Shown piece after piece: positions 1 through 6,436 of a stretch of DNA of 9,881 nt. The stretch's first letter is position 1, and every line of letters begins with the position of its first letter. The DNA is taken from the NCBI GenBank assembly GCA_910577415.1, contig CAJTLK010000069.1:1-9881 (forward strand). The letters are read 5' to 3'. A model generated the notes under the pieces. The model searched no databases. It saw only the letters and a program-made list of their open reading frames with translations, and was not told the DNA's origin. Position numbers and translations under genes: made by a program. The DNA is from an uncultured Oscillospiraceae bacterium. GTDB taxonomy: Bacteria; Bacillota; Clostridia; Oscillospirales; Oscillospiraceae.

Positions 1-2165
1 GCGCCCATTTGCTCCTCGCCGTACCAGAAGGAGGGAGAGCGGTTGCCCCACCAGCTCCCGTCCTCCCCGGCTCCCCTGGCCATAGCGTCCAGCTCCTGAG
101 GGGTGTACGTAGCGGAATACTCCATGGATGAGGTGGACATATCCCGCACCGTCAGCCGGACATTCCCGTCGGCGGTGTAGGCCGCGCTCAGCTCCCCGGG
201 GGTGATCCAGCGGCTTTTGATCTCCTCCTCCAGGTTCAGGCGGGCCATATCATTGGCGTTGCCCCGCATCAGGTAGACGTCAAAATACCCCTTACTGCGC
301 TCATAGAGGATGAACCGCCAGCGGTCCAGCTGGGCCACAGAGCGCAGGGGCTTGGCCGGGTCCCCAGTGGGGAGATTCCCCTTCCGGCTGCCGCCCACAG
401 GCGCAAGGAGAACGTCCGGGATATCATCGTTGTACTCGTCTACGCTCTTTTCAGGCAGGGCATTCAGCTCCACATATTCCCGGGGCAGAGCGGTCCAGTT
501 CTTGCCGTCAGTGGAGCGGTAGATCGTATTTAAGGTGCTGTACCCGGACGCCCGGTGGTCCGACGTTCCCTCGTTCTTCACCACCTCGGCATAATAGGCT
601 CCATCAGCATAGCCCACCCGCTCTACCAGGCGGCCAAAATCGTGGGAGGAGAGGACCTGAAAGTTCTCATCCATAAACCAGACCTGGGTGTTTTTGCTGT
701 ACCAGCTCCCGCCGCCGCTCCCCATGATGCCGTGGCGGCGCTCCCCGGCCTTCATCCCCACATAGTAGCTCTCCCCGGTCCAGAAGAAGGTATAGTTGGC
801 ATAGGCAAACTCCGTGCTCTGATCCATCCCCTCGGGGCGCAGGGTATCCACCTCCCGCCAAGAGAGGCCGTCGGGCGAGGCATAGAGCCGCTGGCGGCCC
901 GTGGCGGTGTCCACCGCCATAAAGGTCTTTCCGTTGTAGGGCAGAAGCTCAAACACGCGAGAGAAGGGCGTTTCTACGCTCTTCCAGCCCGCGCCGTCGT
1001 TGCGGAGCAGTTCCCCCTCCTGCCGGTAGGCGTTGTTGTCCCGGTAGTGCTCGGCCACCTTGGCCAGGGAGACCGTCCCATCGCTGACCAGCGCCGCAGG
1101 CTGGGTCTTGTCCCGGAAGCACACGCTCAGGTTTTCCAGGCACCAGTCCAGGGAGGAGATGGGATAGCTCAGACTGTATTCAGCTCCGGCGGTGTTGGAA
1201 ACGGTAAGCACCACTGTATCGTTGCTTCCCGCCACGGCGGTAAATTCATTCACACCGATGCCGTTGGCCCGGATGCCCTCCCCCATGTGGGGCAGGAGCA
1301 CACCCACGTCGCGGGTATTGGCGTCCATCAGGTAGACCTCGTTATACCAGTTGTTGGGATCGTCATGCCAATAGTTAGGGTCGTCCTTGGGCTTGACCAC
1401 CTCAAAGTGATACCGGCCCCAGTCGGCGGTGAGGACCAGGTCGGAGGAAACGGGAAGGAGTTCCACCGCCGTCCAGTGAACGCCGTCGGCAGAGGTGTAC
1501 CCATTGGGATCAGATTTATCCTCTCGCAGACAGAAAAGGCCCCTGCCACTGTCCCACCAAGCGTCCATATAGTAAGAGATGTCAAGTCCCTCTGGATACT
1601 GGCAAAGGCTCCACGTATTCCCATCAGCGCTCCAGAGAAGCTGCCCCTCCATATTGTGCGCCCGCCAGGTGTAGACCCTGGGGTCCAGGTCCATGTCATC
1701 GTTTCGATAGTCATAGACCCACCGCCGCCCCACGGCCACCGTCCCGTTGTCCGCCAGGACCGTCACCGGGTTTAGCTCCGCCGTGGCGAAAAGGGCGGCA
1801 AGCTGGGCGGCGGAGAAGTCCCAACGCTGGGTGTAGGGAGATCCCGGCTCACCAAAGGTGCTTCTGGCCTCCACCCGCAGCCCATCAGGCTCCAGGGCAG
1901 TCACCCGTACGGCATAGTCAGTCCAGCCCTGGCGGGAGGACTCCTGAAATTCGGGAAATGAGGCATAGCTGACACCGCCGTCGGCGGAGAGAAACAGTTC
2001 TCCCCCGGAAAAGCCCGCCACCTGGCCATCCTCCCAGGTCTGCTGTCCATACTGGGTATACCAGAGATATTCCACTCCGCCGCTTGTCACCGCCGCATTG
2101 GCGGAGACCGCTCCGGCGCAGAGGATCAGCGCCAGCAAACTCGTCAAAAGCCACCGTTTTTTCAT
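1..2165 (-). CDS. Secreted Asp-box (BNR-like) beta-propeller protein, 3' end cut by window edge
   Basis: The reading frame is open from the ATG at 2165 to the left edge, giving 721 complete residues without a stop, so the C-terminus is missing. An AAGGAG ribosome binding site lies 6 bases upstream (2172-2177). The N-terminus is a signal peptide: MKKRW, a hydrophobic stretch to about residue 17, then a likely signal peptidase I site near AVSANA (19-24). A Cys is present at residue 16, but the preceding residues (LIL) do not make a good lipobox. Six Asp-box-like motifs (S-x-D-G-x-x-W type) are seen at about residues 60-67 (SADGGVSY), 179-185 (SADGNTW), 225-231 (SADGVHW), 388-394 (RNDGAGW), 430-436 (SPDGLSW) and 551-557 (STDGKNW). 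Asp-boxes mark blade turns in sialidase-like and other beta-propellers. I see no F/YRIP motif, so a sialidase activity is not supported. It is probably exported and co-transcribed with the GtrA and GT2 genes. Function, ligand and C-terminal anchoring are unknown. Confidence 0.82.
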   Translation of the reverse strand, partial: MKKRWLLTSLLALILCAGAVSANAAVTSGGVEYLWYTQYGQQTWEDGQVAGFSGGELFLSADGGVSYASFPEFQESSRQGWTDYAVRVTALEPDGLRVEARSTFGEPGSPYTQRWDFSAAQLAALFATAELNPVTVLADNGTVAVGRRWVYDYRNDDMDLDPRVYTWRAHNMEGQLLWSADGNTWSLCQYPEGLDISYYMDAWWDSGRGLFCLREDKSDPNGYTSADGVHWTAVELLPVSSDLVLTADWGRYHFEVVKPKDDPNYWHDDPNNWYNEVYLMDANTRDVGVLLPHMGEGIRANGIGVNEFTAVAGSNDTVVLTVSNTAGAEYSLSYPISSLDWCLENLSVCFRDKTQPAALVSDGTVSLAKVAEHYRDNNAYRQEGELLRNDGAGWKSVETPFSRVFELLPYNGKTFMAVDTATGRQRLYASPDGLSWREVDTLRPEGMDQSTEFAYANYTFFWTGESYYVGMKAGERRHGIMGSGGGSWYSKNTQVWFMDENFQVLSSHDFGRLVERVGYADGAYYAEVVKNEGTSDHRASGYSTLNTIYRSTDGKNWTALPREYVELNALPEKSVDEYNDDIPDVLLAPVGGSRKGNLPTGDPAKPLRSVAQLDRWRFILYERSKGYFDVYLMRGNANDMARLNLEEEIKSRWITPGELSAAYTADGNVRLTVRDMSTSSMEYSATYTPQELDAMARGAGEDGSWWGNRSPSFWYGEEQMG

Positions 2166-2222
2166 GGGGCGCTCCTTTCTCTCTGTGGGCGGAAGGGACG
2201 ACATGGACGGGGCAGTCGGGGT

Positions 2223-2636
2223 TCAGTTCTCCCTTGACTTGAAGGCAAAAAAACGCTGGCCGAAATAGTTGAGGACGGTATAGAGGCCCATACCCACCAG
2301 CATAGCTACGTTCTCCTGTACCTTCTCCCCCGCCCCGGCCAGCACCCACCGCACAGCGGGCTTGGCGAGACCGTAGGCGATGAGCATACACGCCGCCACC
2401 GTCACGATGAACCGCCCCACCTGGGCCAGGGAGCGTTCCTTATTCTGGAAGGTAAAGTACTTGTTCAAAAAGTAGCTCACAATGCCCCCGCAGATATAGT
2501 TGGCGCACACCGAGGGCCAGTAGGGGCACCCGGCAAGGTTGTAGAGCAGAAACATGATCCCGGTGCCCACCAGGGTGTTGATGACGCCCACCAGTAAAAA
2601 CTTGACGACTGAGGCGTCCAGCAGCTTATTTTTCAT
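2223..2636 (-). CDS. GtrA-family membrane protein (putative polyisoprenyl-phosphate sugar flippase)
   Basis: This is a 137-residue protein with four predicted membrane helices at about 12-32, 42-60, 74-92 and 108-128. GtrA-type signatures are visible: SYFLNKYFTF at 54-63 after helix 2, and the related NYFGQRFFAFK at 123-133 after helix 4. GtrA proteins are thought to help move a polyprenyl-phosphate-linked sugar across the cytoplasmic membrane for glycosylation of cell-surface polymers. I chose the ATG at 2636 because GGAGG (2646-2650) sits 9 bases upstream and because the family starts just before helix 1. A longer frame starting at 2711 would add 25 polar residues unlike the family. The gene overlaps the end of the glycosyltransferase gene by 11 bases, which suggests translational coupling and a shared pathway. 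The substrate sugar cannot be read from the sequence. Confidence 0.9.
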   Translation of the reverse strand: MKNKLLDASVVKFLLVGVINTLVGTGIMFLLYNLAGCPYWPSVCANYICGGIVSYFLNKYFTFQNKERSLAQVGRFIVTVAACMLIAYGLAKPAVRWVLAGAGEKVQENVAMLVGMGLYTVLNYFGQRFFAFKSREN

Positions 2637-3579
2637 CGTCCAGCACCTCCCGGATGAGGAACCGGGGCCGGGACTTGGTCTCCATGTAAATTTTCCCGAT
2701 ATACTCCCCAATGACCCCCAGGGAGAGGAGGATCAGTCCGCCAATGGCCCACACCGAGCAGATGACACTAGCCCAGCCGATGATGGTCTCCCCCATGGCC
2801 CAGCGGATCACGGAGTAGATGAGCATGGCGATGCTCACCAGGAAAATGAAAAAGCCCAGGCCCGTGATCATTTTCAGAGGCTTGGTGGACAGGCTGGTAA
2901 TGCCCTCCATGGCGAAGGAGATCATTTTTTTGAGGGGATACTTGCTCTCCCCGGCAAACCGCTCCCCCCGCTCATACTCCACCGTCCCCGTACGGTAGCC
3001 GATCATGGGCACGATGCCCCGGAGAAAGAGGTTGACCTCCCTGAACTCAGAAAGGCCCTCCAGCGCCCGCCGGGACATGAGACGGTAGTCGGCGTGGTTG
3101 AACACCGTCTCGGCCCCCATCCAGTTGATGAGCCGGTAAAAGCCCTCGGCGGTAAAGCGTTTGAAGAAGGTATCCTTTTTCCGGGAAGAGCGGACGCCAT
3201 AGACGATATCGCACCCGGCATAATACTCCTCCACCATCCTATCCACCGCGTCCACATCGTCCTGGAGGTCGGCGTCCATGGAGATGGCCATATCGCAGCG
3301 GTCCCTGGCCGTCATCAGCCCTGCCAGCAGAGCGTTCTGGTGCCCCCGGTTCCGGGTCAGGTCCACCCCGGAAAACAGCGGATCGGCGGTGTGGAGGGAG
3401 GAGATGATCTCCCAGGTCTTATCCCTGGAGCCGTCGTTGACAAAGAGCACCTTGCTCTTCTCGCTGACCTTCCCGGCGGCCATAAGGCTTTTCATTTTTT
3501 CCCCCAGACGCTTGGAGGTCTCTGGGAGAACGGCCTCCTCGTTATAGCAGGGCACTACGATGTATAGAATATCACTCAC
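2626..3579 (-). CDS. Family 2 glycosyltransferase, polyisoprenyl-phosphate sugar transferase (DPM1/GtrB-like)
   Basis: This 317-residue protein has the typical length for GtrB/CsbB-type enzymes, which transfer a sugar from a nucleotide donor to undecaprenyl phosphate on the inner face of the membrane. The GT-A domain covers about residues 1-230: the start strand IVVPCYNEE (7-15), FVNDGS (46-51), the metal-binding DAD inside DADLQDD (102-108), and HADYRLMSRRA (162-172). GESKYPLKKM (210-219) is a hallmark of this subgroup just before the membrane part. Two C-terminal helices lie at about 239-259 and 267-290. The start is GTG at 3577-3579, with AGAGGAG (3589-3595) 9 bases upstream. It is the first gene of an operon with the GtrA gene and the Asp-box protein, downstream of a predicted sigma-A promoter. 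The sugar (for example glucose, GlcNAc or mannose) is not determinable from sequence alone. Confidence 0.93.
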   Translation of the reverse strand: MSDILYIVVPCYNEEAVLPETSKRLGEKMKSLMAAGKVSEKSKVLFVNDGSRDKTWEIISSLHTADPLFSGVDLTRNRGHQNALLAGLMTARDRCDMAISMDADLQDDVDAVDRMVEEYYAGCDIVYGVRSSRKKDTFFKRFTAEGFYRLINWMGAETVFNHADYRLMSRRALEGLSEFREVNLFLRGIVPMIGYRTGTVEYERGERFAGESKYPLKKMISFAMEGITSLSTKPLKMITGLGFFIFLVSIAMLIYSVIRWAMGETIIGWASVICSVWAIGGLILLSLGVIGEYIGKIYMETKSRPRFLIREVLDDEK

Positions 3580-3629
3580 GGGATACAGCTCCTCTTCGGT
3601 AGGGTATGGAGCAAGACTGCTCTGCAGCT

Positions 3630-3658
3630 ATTATACTCTAATTTGACGAAAAAGGAAA
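3630..3658 (-). promoter_or_regulatory. Predicted sigma-A promoter of the GT2-GtrA-propeller operon
   Basis: On the minus strand a perfect TATAAT -10 lies at 3635-3630. A weak -35 (TTTCCT, 3658-3653; 3 of 6 matches to TTGACA) precedes it with a 17-base spacer. Transcription would start near 3623, giving a leader of about 44 bases before the GTG start of the glycosyltransferase. It lies just past the sigF terminator, so the operon can be expressed independently of spoIIA. The call rests on motif match and placement only. Confidence 0.6.
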
Positions 3659-3679
3659 TGGAAAGGTTCCGCTTTTTCC

Positions 3680-3716
3680 AAAAAAAGAAAGGCTTCTCCA
3701 CTTTGGAAAAGCCTTT
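3680..3716 (-). terminator. Intrinsic terminator of the spoIIA operon
   Basis: Read on the minus strand, a 13-bp stem (arms 3716-3704 and 3700-3688, one T-G pair, a 3-base loop at 3703-3701) is followed by one C and seven T residues (3686-3680). The stem starts at the base directly after the TAA stop of sigF (3719-3717). This is a textbook Rho-independent terminator and separates spoIIA from the downstream glycosyltransferase operon. Confidence 0.92.
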
Positions 3717-4418
3717 TTACTGTGTCAATTTTTCCCGCAGGGCGGCCATGGCCTTTTTCTCGATACGGGAGACCTGGACCTGGCTCACCGCCAAAATTTG
3801 GGCGGTCTTATCCTGGGTCAGTCCCCGGAAATACCGCAGCTCGATGACCTGCCGTTCCCGGTCCGACAGGGCGTTCACTGCCTCCCGGAGGGCCATGCGC
3901 TCCAAAACGCCCTCCTCCATCCCATCGTCTCCCACGGTCTGCTCCAGGGTCAGCCCGTCTCCCAGCTCCATCTGGAGAGAGGACACTGGAGCGTTGGCGG
4001 TCTCGGCGGCGGCGATCTCCTCGATCTCCAGCCCGGTCTCCGCCGCCAGCTCGGAGAGGGTCGGCTCCCGTCCCAGCTCCGCCTGGAGCCTCCCCCGGGC
4101 CTTTTGGATACTCCCTCCCCGCTCCCGAAGCCCTCGGGAGACCTTCACCGCTCCGTCGTCCCGGAGAAAGCGGCGTATTTCCCCGGCGATCTTGGGCACG
4201 GCGTAGGTGGAGAACTGATAGCCCAGGGCGGGGTCGAAGCCCCGCACCGCCTTAACAAAGCCCAGACACCCCAATTGGTAGAGGTCCTCCGGGTCGGTGC
4301 CCCGGCCAAAGTAGCGGCGCACGATGCTCCACACCAGCCCCGAGTTCTCCTCCAGCAGCCGTTCACAGGCGTCGTTATCCCCCGCCCTGGCCGCCTCCAA
4401 CAGTGCGGTGGCGTTCAC
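3717..4418 (-). CDS. sigF: RNA polymerase sigma-F factor (early forespore)
   Basis: This 233-residue sigma-70 family factor would direct early forespore transcription during sporulation. Region 2 spans about 20-89, including DLYQLGCLGFVKAVRGFD (45-62) and FSTYAVPKIAGEIRRFLRDDG (69-89). Region 3 follows at about 95-145. Region 4 lies at 180-232 with the helix-turn-helix LTQDKTAQILAVSQVQVSR (200-218). It is somewhat shorter than Bacillus sigma-F (about 255 residues). Sigma-G is a close relative, but the gene order behind spoIIAA and spoIIAB identifies it as spoIIAC/sigF. The start is GTG at 4416-4418, overlapping the spoIIAB stop as GTGA, and I see no strong Shine-Dalgarno in front. Translation probably depends on ribosomes finishing spoIIAB, which would help keep sigma-F and its inhibitor in proportion. 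A terminator follows directly. Confidence 0.96.
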   Translation of the reverse strand: MNATALLEAARAGDNDACERLLEENSGLVWSIVRRYFGRGTDPEDLYQLGCLGFVKAVRGFDPALGYQFSTYAVPKIAGEIRRFLRDDGAVKVSRGLRERGGSIQKARGRLQAELGREPTLSELAAETGLEIEEIAAAETANAPVSSLQMELGDGLTLEQTVGDDGMEEGVLERMALREAVNALSDRERQVIELRYFRGLTQDKTAQILAVSQVQVSRIEKKAMAALREKLTQ

Positions 4419-4852
4419 GCCTGGAGCCGCCGGGCGATCCTCCGGCGCATGGTCACCGTGGTGCCCTTCCCCGGCCTGGAGCGGACCTTCAGGGTATCCA
4501 TAAAGCTCTCCATAATGGTAAAGCCCATGCCGGAACGGTCATCGCCCCCGGTGGTGTAGAGGGGCTTTCTGGCCTTCTCCACGTCGTCGATGCCCACCCC
4601 CGCATCCTTGACCATGATCTCCAGGGTGTTGTCCGGGTAAAGACGCAGACGCAAGGTCACCGTGCCCAGCTTCTCCGGGTAGGCGTGGACAATGCAGTTG
4701 GTCACCGCCTCGCTCACCGCCGTCTTGATATCGTTGACCTCGTCCAGGGTAGGGTCCAACTGGGCGGCAAAGCAGGCCGCCGCCGTCCGGGCAAAGCCCT
4801 CGTTGGCGCTGCGGCTCAGAAAGACGAGCTTGGCTTCATTCACCGGCTTCAT
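4415..4852 (-). CDS. spoIIAB: Anti-sigma-F factor and serine kinase SpoIIAB
   Basis: This 145-residue GHKL-fold ATPase would bind and hold sigma-F inactive until SpoIIAA displaces it, and would inactivate SpoIIAA by phosphorylation. The N-box with Glu48 and Asn52 is in SEAVTNCIVHAYP (47-59). The G1 box DAGVGI is at 83-88, and the glycine-rich lid and G2 part RSGMGFTIM is at 106-114. Length agrees with the family (Bacillus protein about 146 residues). The AAGGAGG ribosome binding site (4860-4866) overlaps the TAA stop of spoIIAA, and only 12 bases separate the two genes. The 3' end overlaps the sigF start by 4 bases. Position between spoIIAA and sigF makes SpoIIAB far more likely than an RsbW-type kinase. 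Confidence 0.97.
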   Translation of the reverse strand: MKPVNEAKLVFLSRSANEGFARTAAACFAAQLDPTLDEVNDIKTAVSEAVTNCIVHAYPEKLGTVTLRLRLYPDNTLEIMVKDAGVGIDDVEKARKPLYTTGGDDRSGMGFTIMESFMDTLKVRSRPGKGTTVTMRRRIARRLQA

Positions 4853-4864
4853 ATATGTACCTCC

Positions 4865-5176
4865 TTATTCTTCGGCAAAGGGGAGGAGCTTGTCCACCCC
4901 CGCCGCTCTCAGCACCTTGGCCGCCTGGGGCGGGACGTTTTGAAGCGCCATGCTCCCCCCAAGCTCCCGCATCCGCTTCCAGGAGCGCAGCACCACGGCA
5001 ATGCCCGATGAGTCCATAAAGCTGACCCCGCCCAGGTCCAGCGTCAGTTCCCGGGGCATGGCGGCGTCCACCTGACGGCCCAACTCGGCCATCAGCGTCC
5101 GGGCGGCGTGATGGTCGATCTCCCCGGAGACCCGGGCAGTGACCGCCCGCCCCTCCTCCAAACAACTGACCGGCAT
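4865..5176 (-). CDS. spoIIAA: Anti-sigma-F factor antagonist SpoIIAA
   Basis: This 103-residue single STAS-domain protein, in its unphosphorylated form, would bind SpoIIAB and release sigma-F in the forespore. Diagnostic features are GEIDHHAA (18-25) near the start of the domain and the phosphorylation loop FMDSSGIAV (53-61). The second serine (Ser57) corresponds to the residue phosphorylated by SpoIIAB in Bacillus. The C-terminal part VLRAAGVDKLLPF fits the last helix and strand of the fold. It is slightly shorter than the Bacillus protein (about 117 residues). The ATG at 5176 is favoured by a strong AAGGAGG (5187-5193) 10 bases upstream. It is the first gene of the spoIIA operon. In front of it there is only a short interval filled by a large inverted repeat, and no convincing sigma-H promoter was found. 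Confidence 0.95.
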   Translation of the reverse strand: MPVSCLEEGRAVTARVSGEIDHHAARTLMAELGRQVDAAMPRELTLDLGGVSFMDSSGIAVVLRSWKRMRELGGSMALQNVPPQAAKVLRAAGVDKLLPFAEE

Positions 5177-5204
5177 ATCGGCCCCTCCTCCTTTGTTTCA
5201 GGCA

Positions 5205-5244
5205 TAAAAAATCGCTGTATACCAAAATTTGGTATACAGCGATT
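5205..5244 (-). terminator. Perfect inverted repeat between lipoprotein gene and spoIIAA: likely intrinsic terminator, possibly operator
   Basis: A 17-base arm, AATCGCTGTATACCAAA (5210-5226 on the plus strand), is followed by one central base and its exact reverse complement (5228-5244). On the minus strand the hairpin is followed by a run of T (5211-5206), and it begins 26 bases after the stop of the lipoprotein gene, which fits an intrinsic terminator. The perfect symmetry, including the central AAAATTT that would form the loop, would also fit a dimeric repressor's operator. A TATAAT at 5247-5242 overlaps its outer edge, which would place a transcription start inside the repeat. I prefer terminator but cannot exclude both roles. 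Confidence 0.6.
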
Positions 5245-5270
5245 ATAGCTTGTCCCTATTACATTTTCTG

Positions 5271-6266
5271 TCACATTATGGATTCAAACTGGGTAAAGAC
5301 CCACTTATCTCCCACCTTTTGATAGGGGAAGTCATAGGCCCGCTTTCCCTCCGGGTAGTTTTCATCCTCCCAGAGCAGCTCCACCTCCACGTGGACGGTG
5401 CAGAGGTTGCCGCCGCCCTCCTCGGGCCAGATCACCGTTTTTGTAACCGGCCCGGAGTTCACATCGGTACCCCTCGCTCCATCCATGGCGCACAGAACTC
5501 CGTCGATCTCCGCATAGTGCTCTCCGTCGATGGGGAGCAGACGGTCCACCACTTCATCGGAGAACAAGCCCTTCAAATAGCCCCGCAAGGCATCCATGGT
5601 CGAAAATCGCTCGTCCGCCACTGGTTGGTACTGCTGCCCATTCTTCTCTCTGGACGGTGCAGCGTAGTCCAGCGGCAAAGTGTTCAGGTCAAACCACCCA
5701 TACGCCTCATTCGCCGCCTGATAGGCCGCGAGGACTTCCTCATCGGTGGGGTGGACAGGCTCAGGGGTCTGGCTAGGGGGTGCCGTGGGCGTTGGCGCTT
5801 CACTCGGCCCCACCGTCGGCTCCGGGTTTTCACTGGGCGCAGGGGTATCCGTGACCGCAGGCGGCTCGCTTCCCTCCGGCTTGGGCGTGGGGGCCAGGGG
5901 CAGGGCGCAGAGGCTTTCCGTCGGCTCTGGGGGCAAAGCCGAGCTTTCTATGGGCGGCGTCGCCTCCGGCACGGGGGTCTCAAGGACGGGGGCCGTTGGC
6001 TCAGCGCTTGCCTTAGGGGCCGTCACCCTGGGGGTAGGGACGGGCGTAGGAGCCGGGGTAGCGGCAGGCTCCTGGGTATGTAGAGCGGTAGGCTCCGCCG
6101 TCGCCACAGGGGTAGGGGCAGCGGTGGGCTTTATCGTTTGGGTAGCACTTACCGCGGCGGTGGGAACCGCAGTGACCGGCAGCGCGCTCTCCCGGGCGCC
6201 CTGCCGCTCACAGGCCGACAGCGCCACGCAGAGCGCGGCGGCAAAAATAATACACTTCTTTTTCAT
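5271..6266 (-). CDS. Lipoprotein with Pro/Thr-rich stalk and C-terminal globular domain
   Basis: This 331-residue protein has a type II signal peptide: MKKKC, a hydrophobic stretch, then the lipobox LSAC with the lipidated Cys at 19. Residues about 28-173 are low-complexity, dominated by Pro, Thr, Ala, Glu and Ser with many PTP-like repeats, and would form an extended stalk through the cell wall. Residues about 175-331 form the only globular part, rich in Tyr, Trp and acidic residues (AANEAYGWFDLNTLPLDY at 184-201, FSTMDALRGYLKGLF at 221-235, WEDENYPEGKRAYDF at 299-313). The pattern of that domain resembles IseA-type inhibitors of cell-wall DL-endopeptidases, but this is from memory and weak. 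I chose the ATG at 6266 because AAGGAGG (6277-6283) lies 10 bases upstream and a signal peptide follows at once. The frame extends to 6392, but the added residues have no signal character. It has its own predicted promoter, and a hairpin separates it from spoIIAA. Confidence 0.88.
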   Translation of the reverse strand: MKKKCIIFAAALCVALSACERQGARESALPVTAVPTAAVSATQTIKPTAAPTPVATAEPTALHTQEPAATPAPTPVPTPRVTAPKASAEPTAPVLETPVPEATPPIESSALPPEPTESLCALPLAPTPKPEGSEPPAVTDTPAPSENPEPTVGPSEAPTPTAPPSQTPEPVHPTDEEVLAAYQAANEAYGWFDLNTLPLDYAAPSREKNGQQYQPVADERFSTMDALRGYLKGLFSDEVVDRLLPIDGEHYAEIDGVLCAMDGARGTDVNSGPVTKTVIWPEEGGGNLCTVHVEVELLWEDENYPEGKRAYDFPYQKVGDKWVFTQFESIM

Positions 6267-6311
6267 GGGCGTCGCCCCTCCTTCGGGCGTTCTCCCTTTC
6301 CTCTGTCCCCT

Positions 6312-6340
6312 ATCATAGCCGCTCCTGGCCAAAAGCGCAA
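6312..6340 (-). promoter_or_regulatory. Predicted promoter of the lipoprotein gene
   Basis: On the minus strand TATGAT (6317-6312) is a good -10, with TTGCGC (6340-6335) 17 bases upstream as a partial -35 (TTG conserved). Transcription would start near 6305, leaving a leader of about 39 bases. It lies in the 170-base gap between valS and the lipoprotein gene. Support is motif and spacing only. Confidence 0.45.
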
Positions 6341-6376
6341 CAACAATTTTATGACAAAATGGACACAAATAGTTAC

Positions 6377-6420
6377 AGCCCCGCCGTTCCAAGTCATGGC
6401 AGGCTTGGAGCGGCGGGACT
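6377..6420 (-). terminator. Long hairpin after valS, terminator-like but without a T run
   Basis: Arms 6377-6393 and 6404-6420 form a 17-bp stem with one C-A mismatch and one T-G pair around a 10-base loop, starting 16 bases past the valS stop. The stem is very GC-rich in its lower half. On the minus strand it is followed by GTAACTATTTG and not a T tract, so termination strength is uncertain. It may instead protect the 3' end of the valS mRNA or be a Rho-assisted stop. Confidence 0.5.
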
Positions 6421-6436
6421 GTTAGTGGCTATGATA

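Noticed and set aside
555..1775. A 406-codon plus-strand open frame antisense to the Asp-box gene, and similar long frames at 2554-3567, 3798-4559 and 5229-6083
   Set aside because: Each lies opposite a minus-strand gene with recognisable motifs and shows the same antisense composition, so these are codon-bias shadows.
2637..2711. A longer start for the GtrA-family gene at 2711
   Set aside because: The extra 25 residues are polar and unlike the family, they lie wholly within the glycosyltransferase gene, and the ATG at 2636 has a good ribosome binding site.
5269..5274. GTGACA (on the minus strand) as a -35 box for the TATAAT at 5247-5242
   Set aside because: The spacer would be 21 bases, outside the usual 16-18, so a complete sigma-A promoter is not supported at this place.
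5180..5340. A sigma-H promoter for spoIIA, for example GTGGGAGAT with GAAT downstream, or the stretch near GCGATTT and TGAAAC
   Set aside because: The first pair is about 21 bases apart and the second about 8, compared with roughly 14 expected, and key bases mismatch. I therefore do not annotate a sigma-H promoter.
5746..6318. A Gly/Val/Ala-rich plus-strand frame that looks like a repetitive structural protein
   Set aside because: It is the reverse complement of the Pro/Thr/Ala-rich stalk of the lipoprotein; the repeats are explained by the sense gene, which has a signal peptide, a lipobox and a ribosome binding site.
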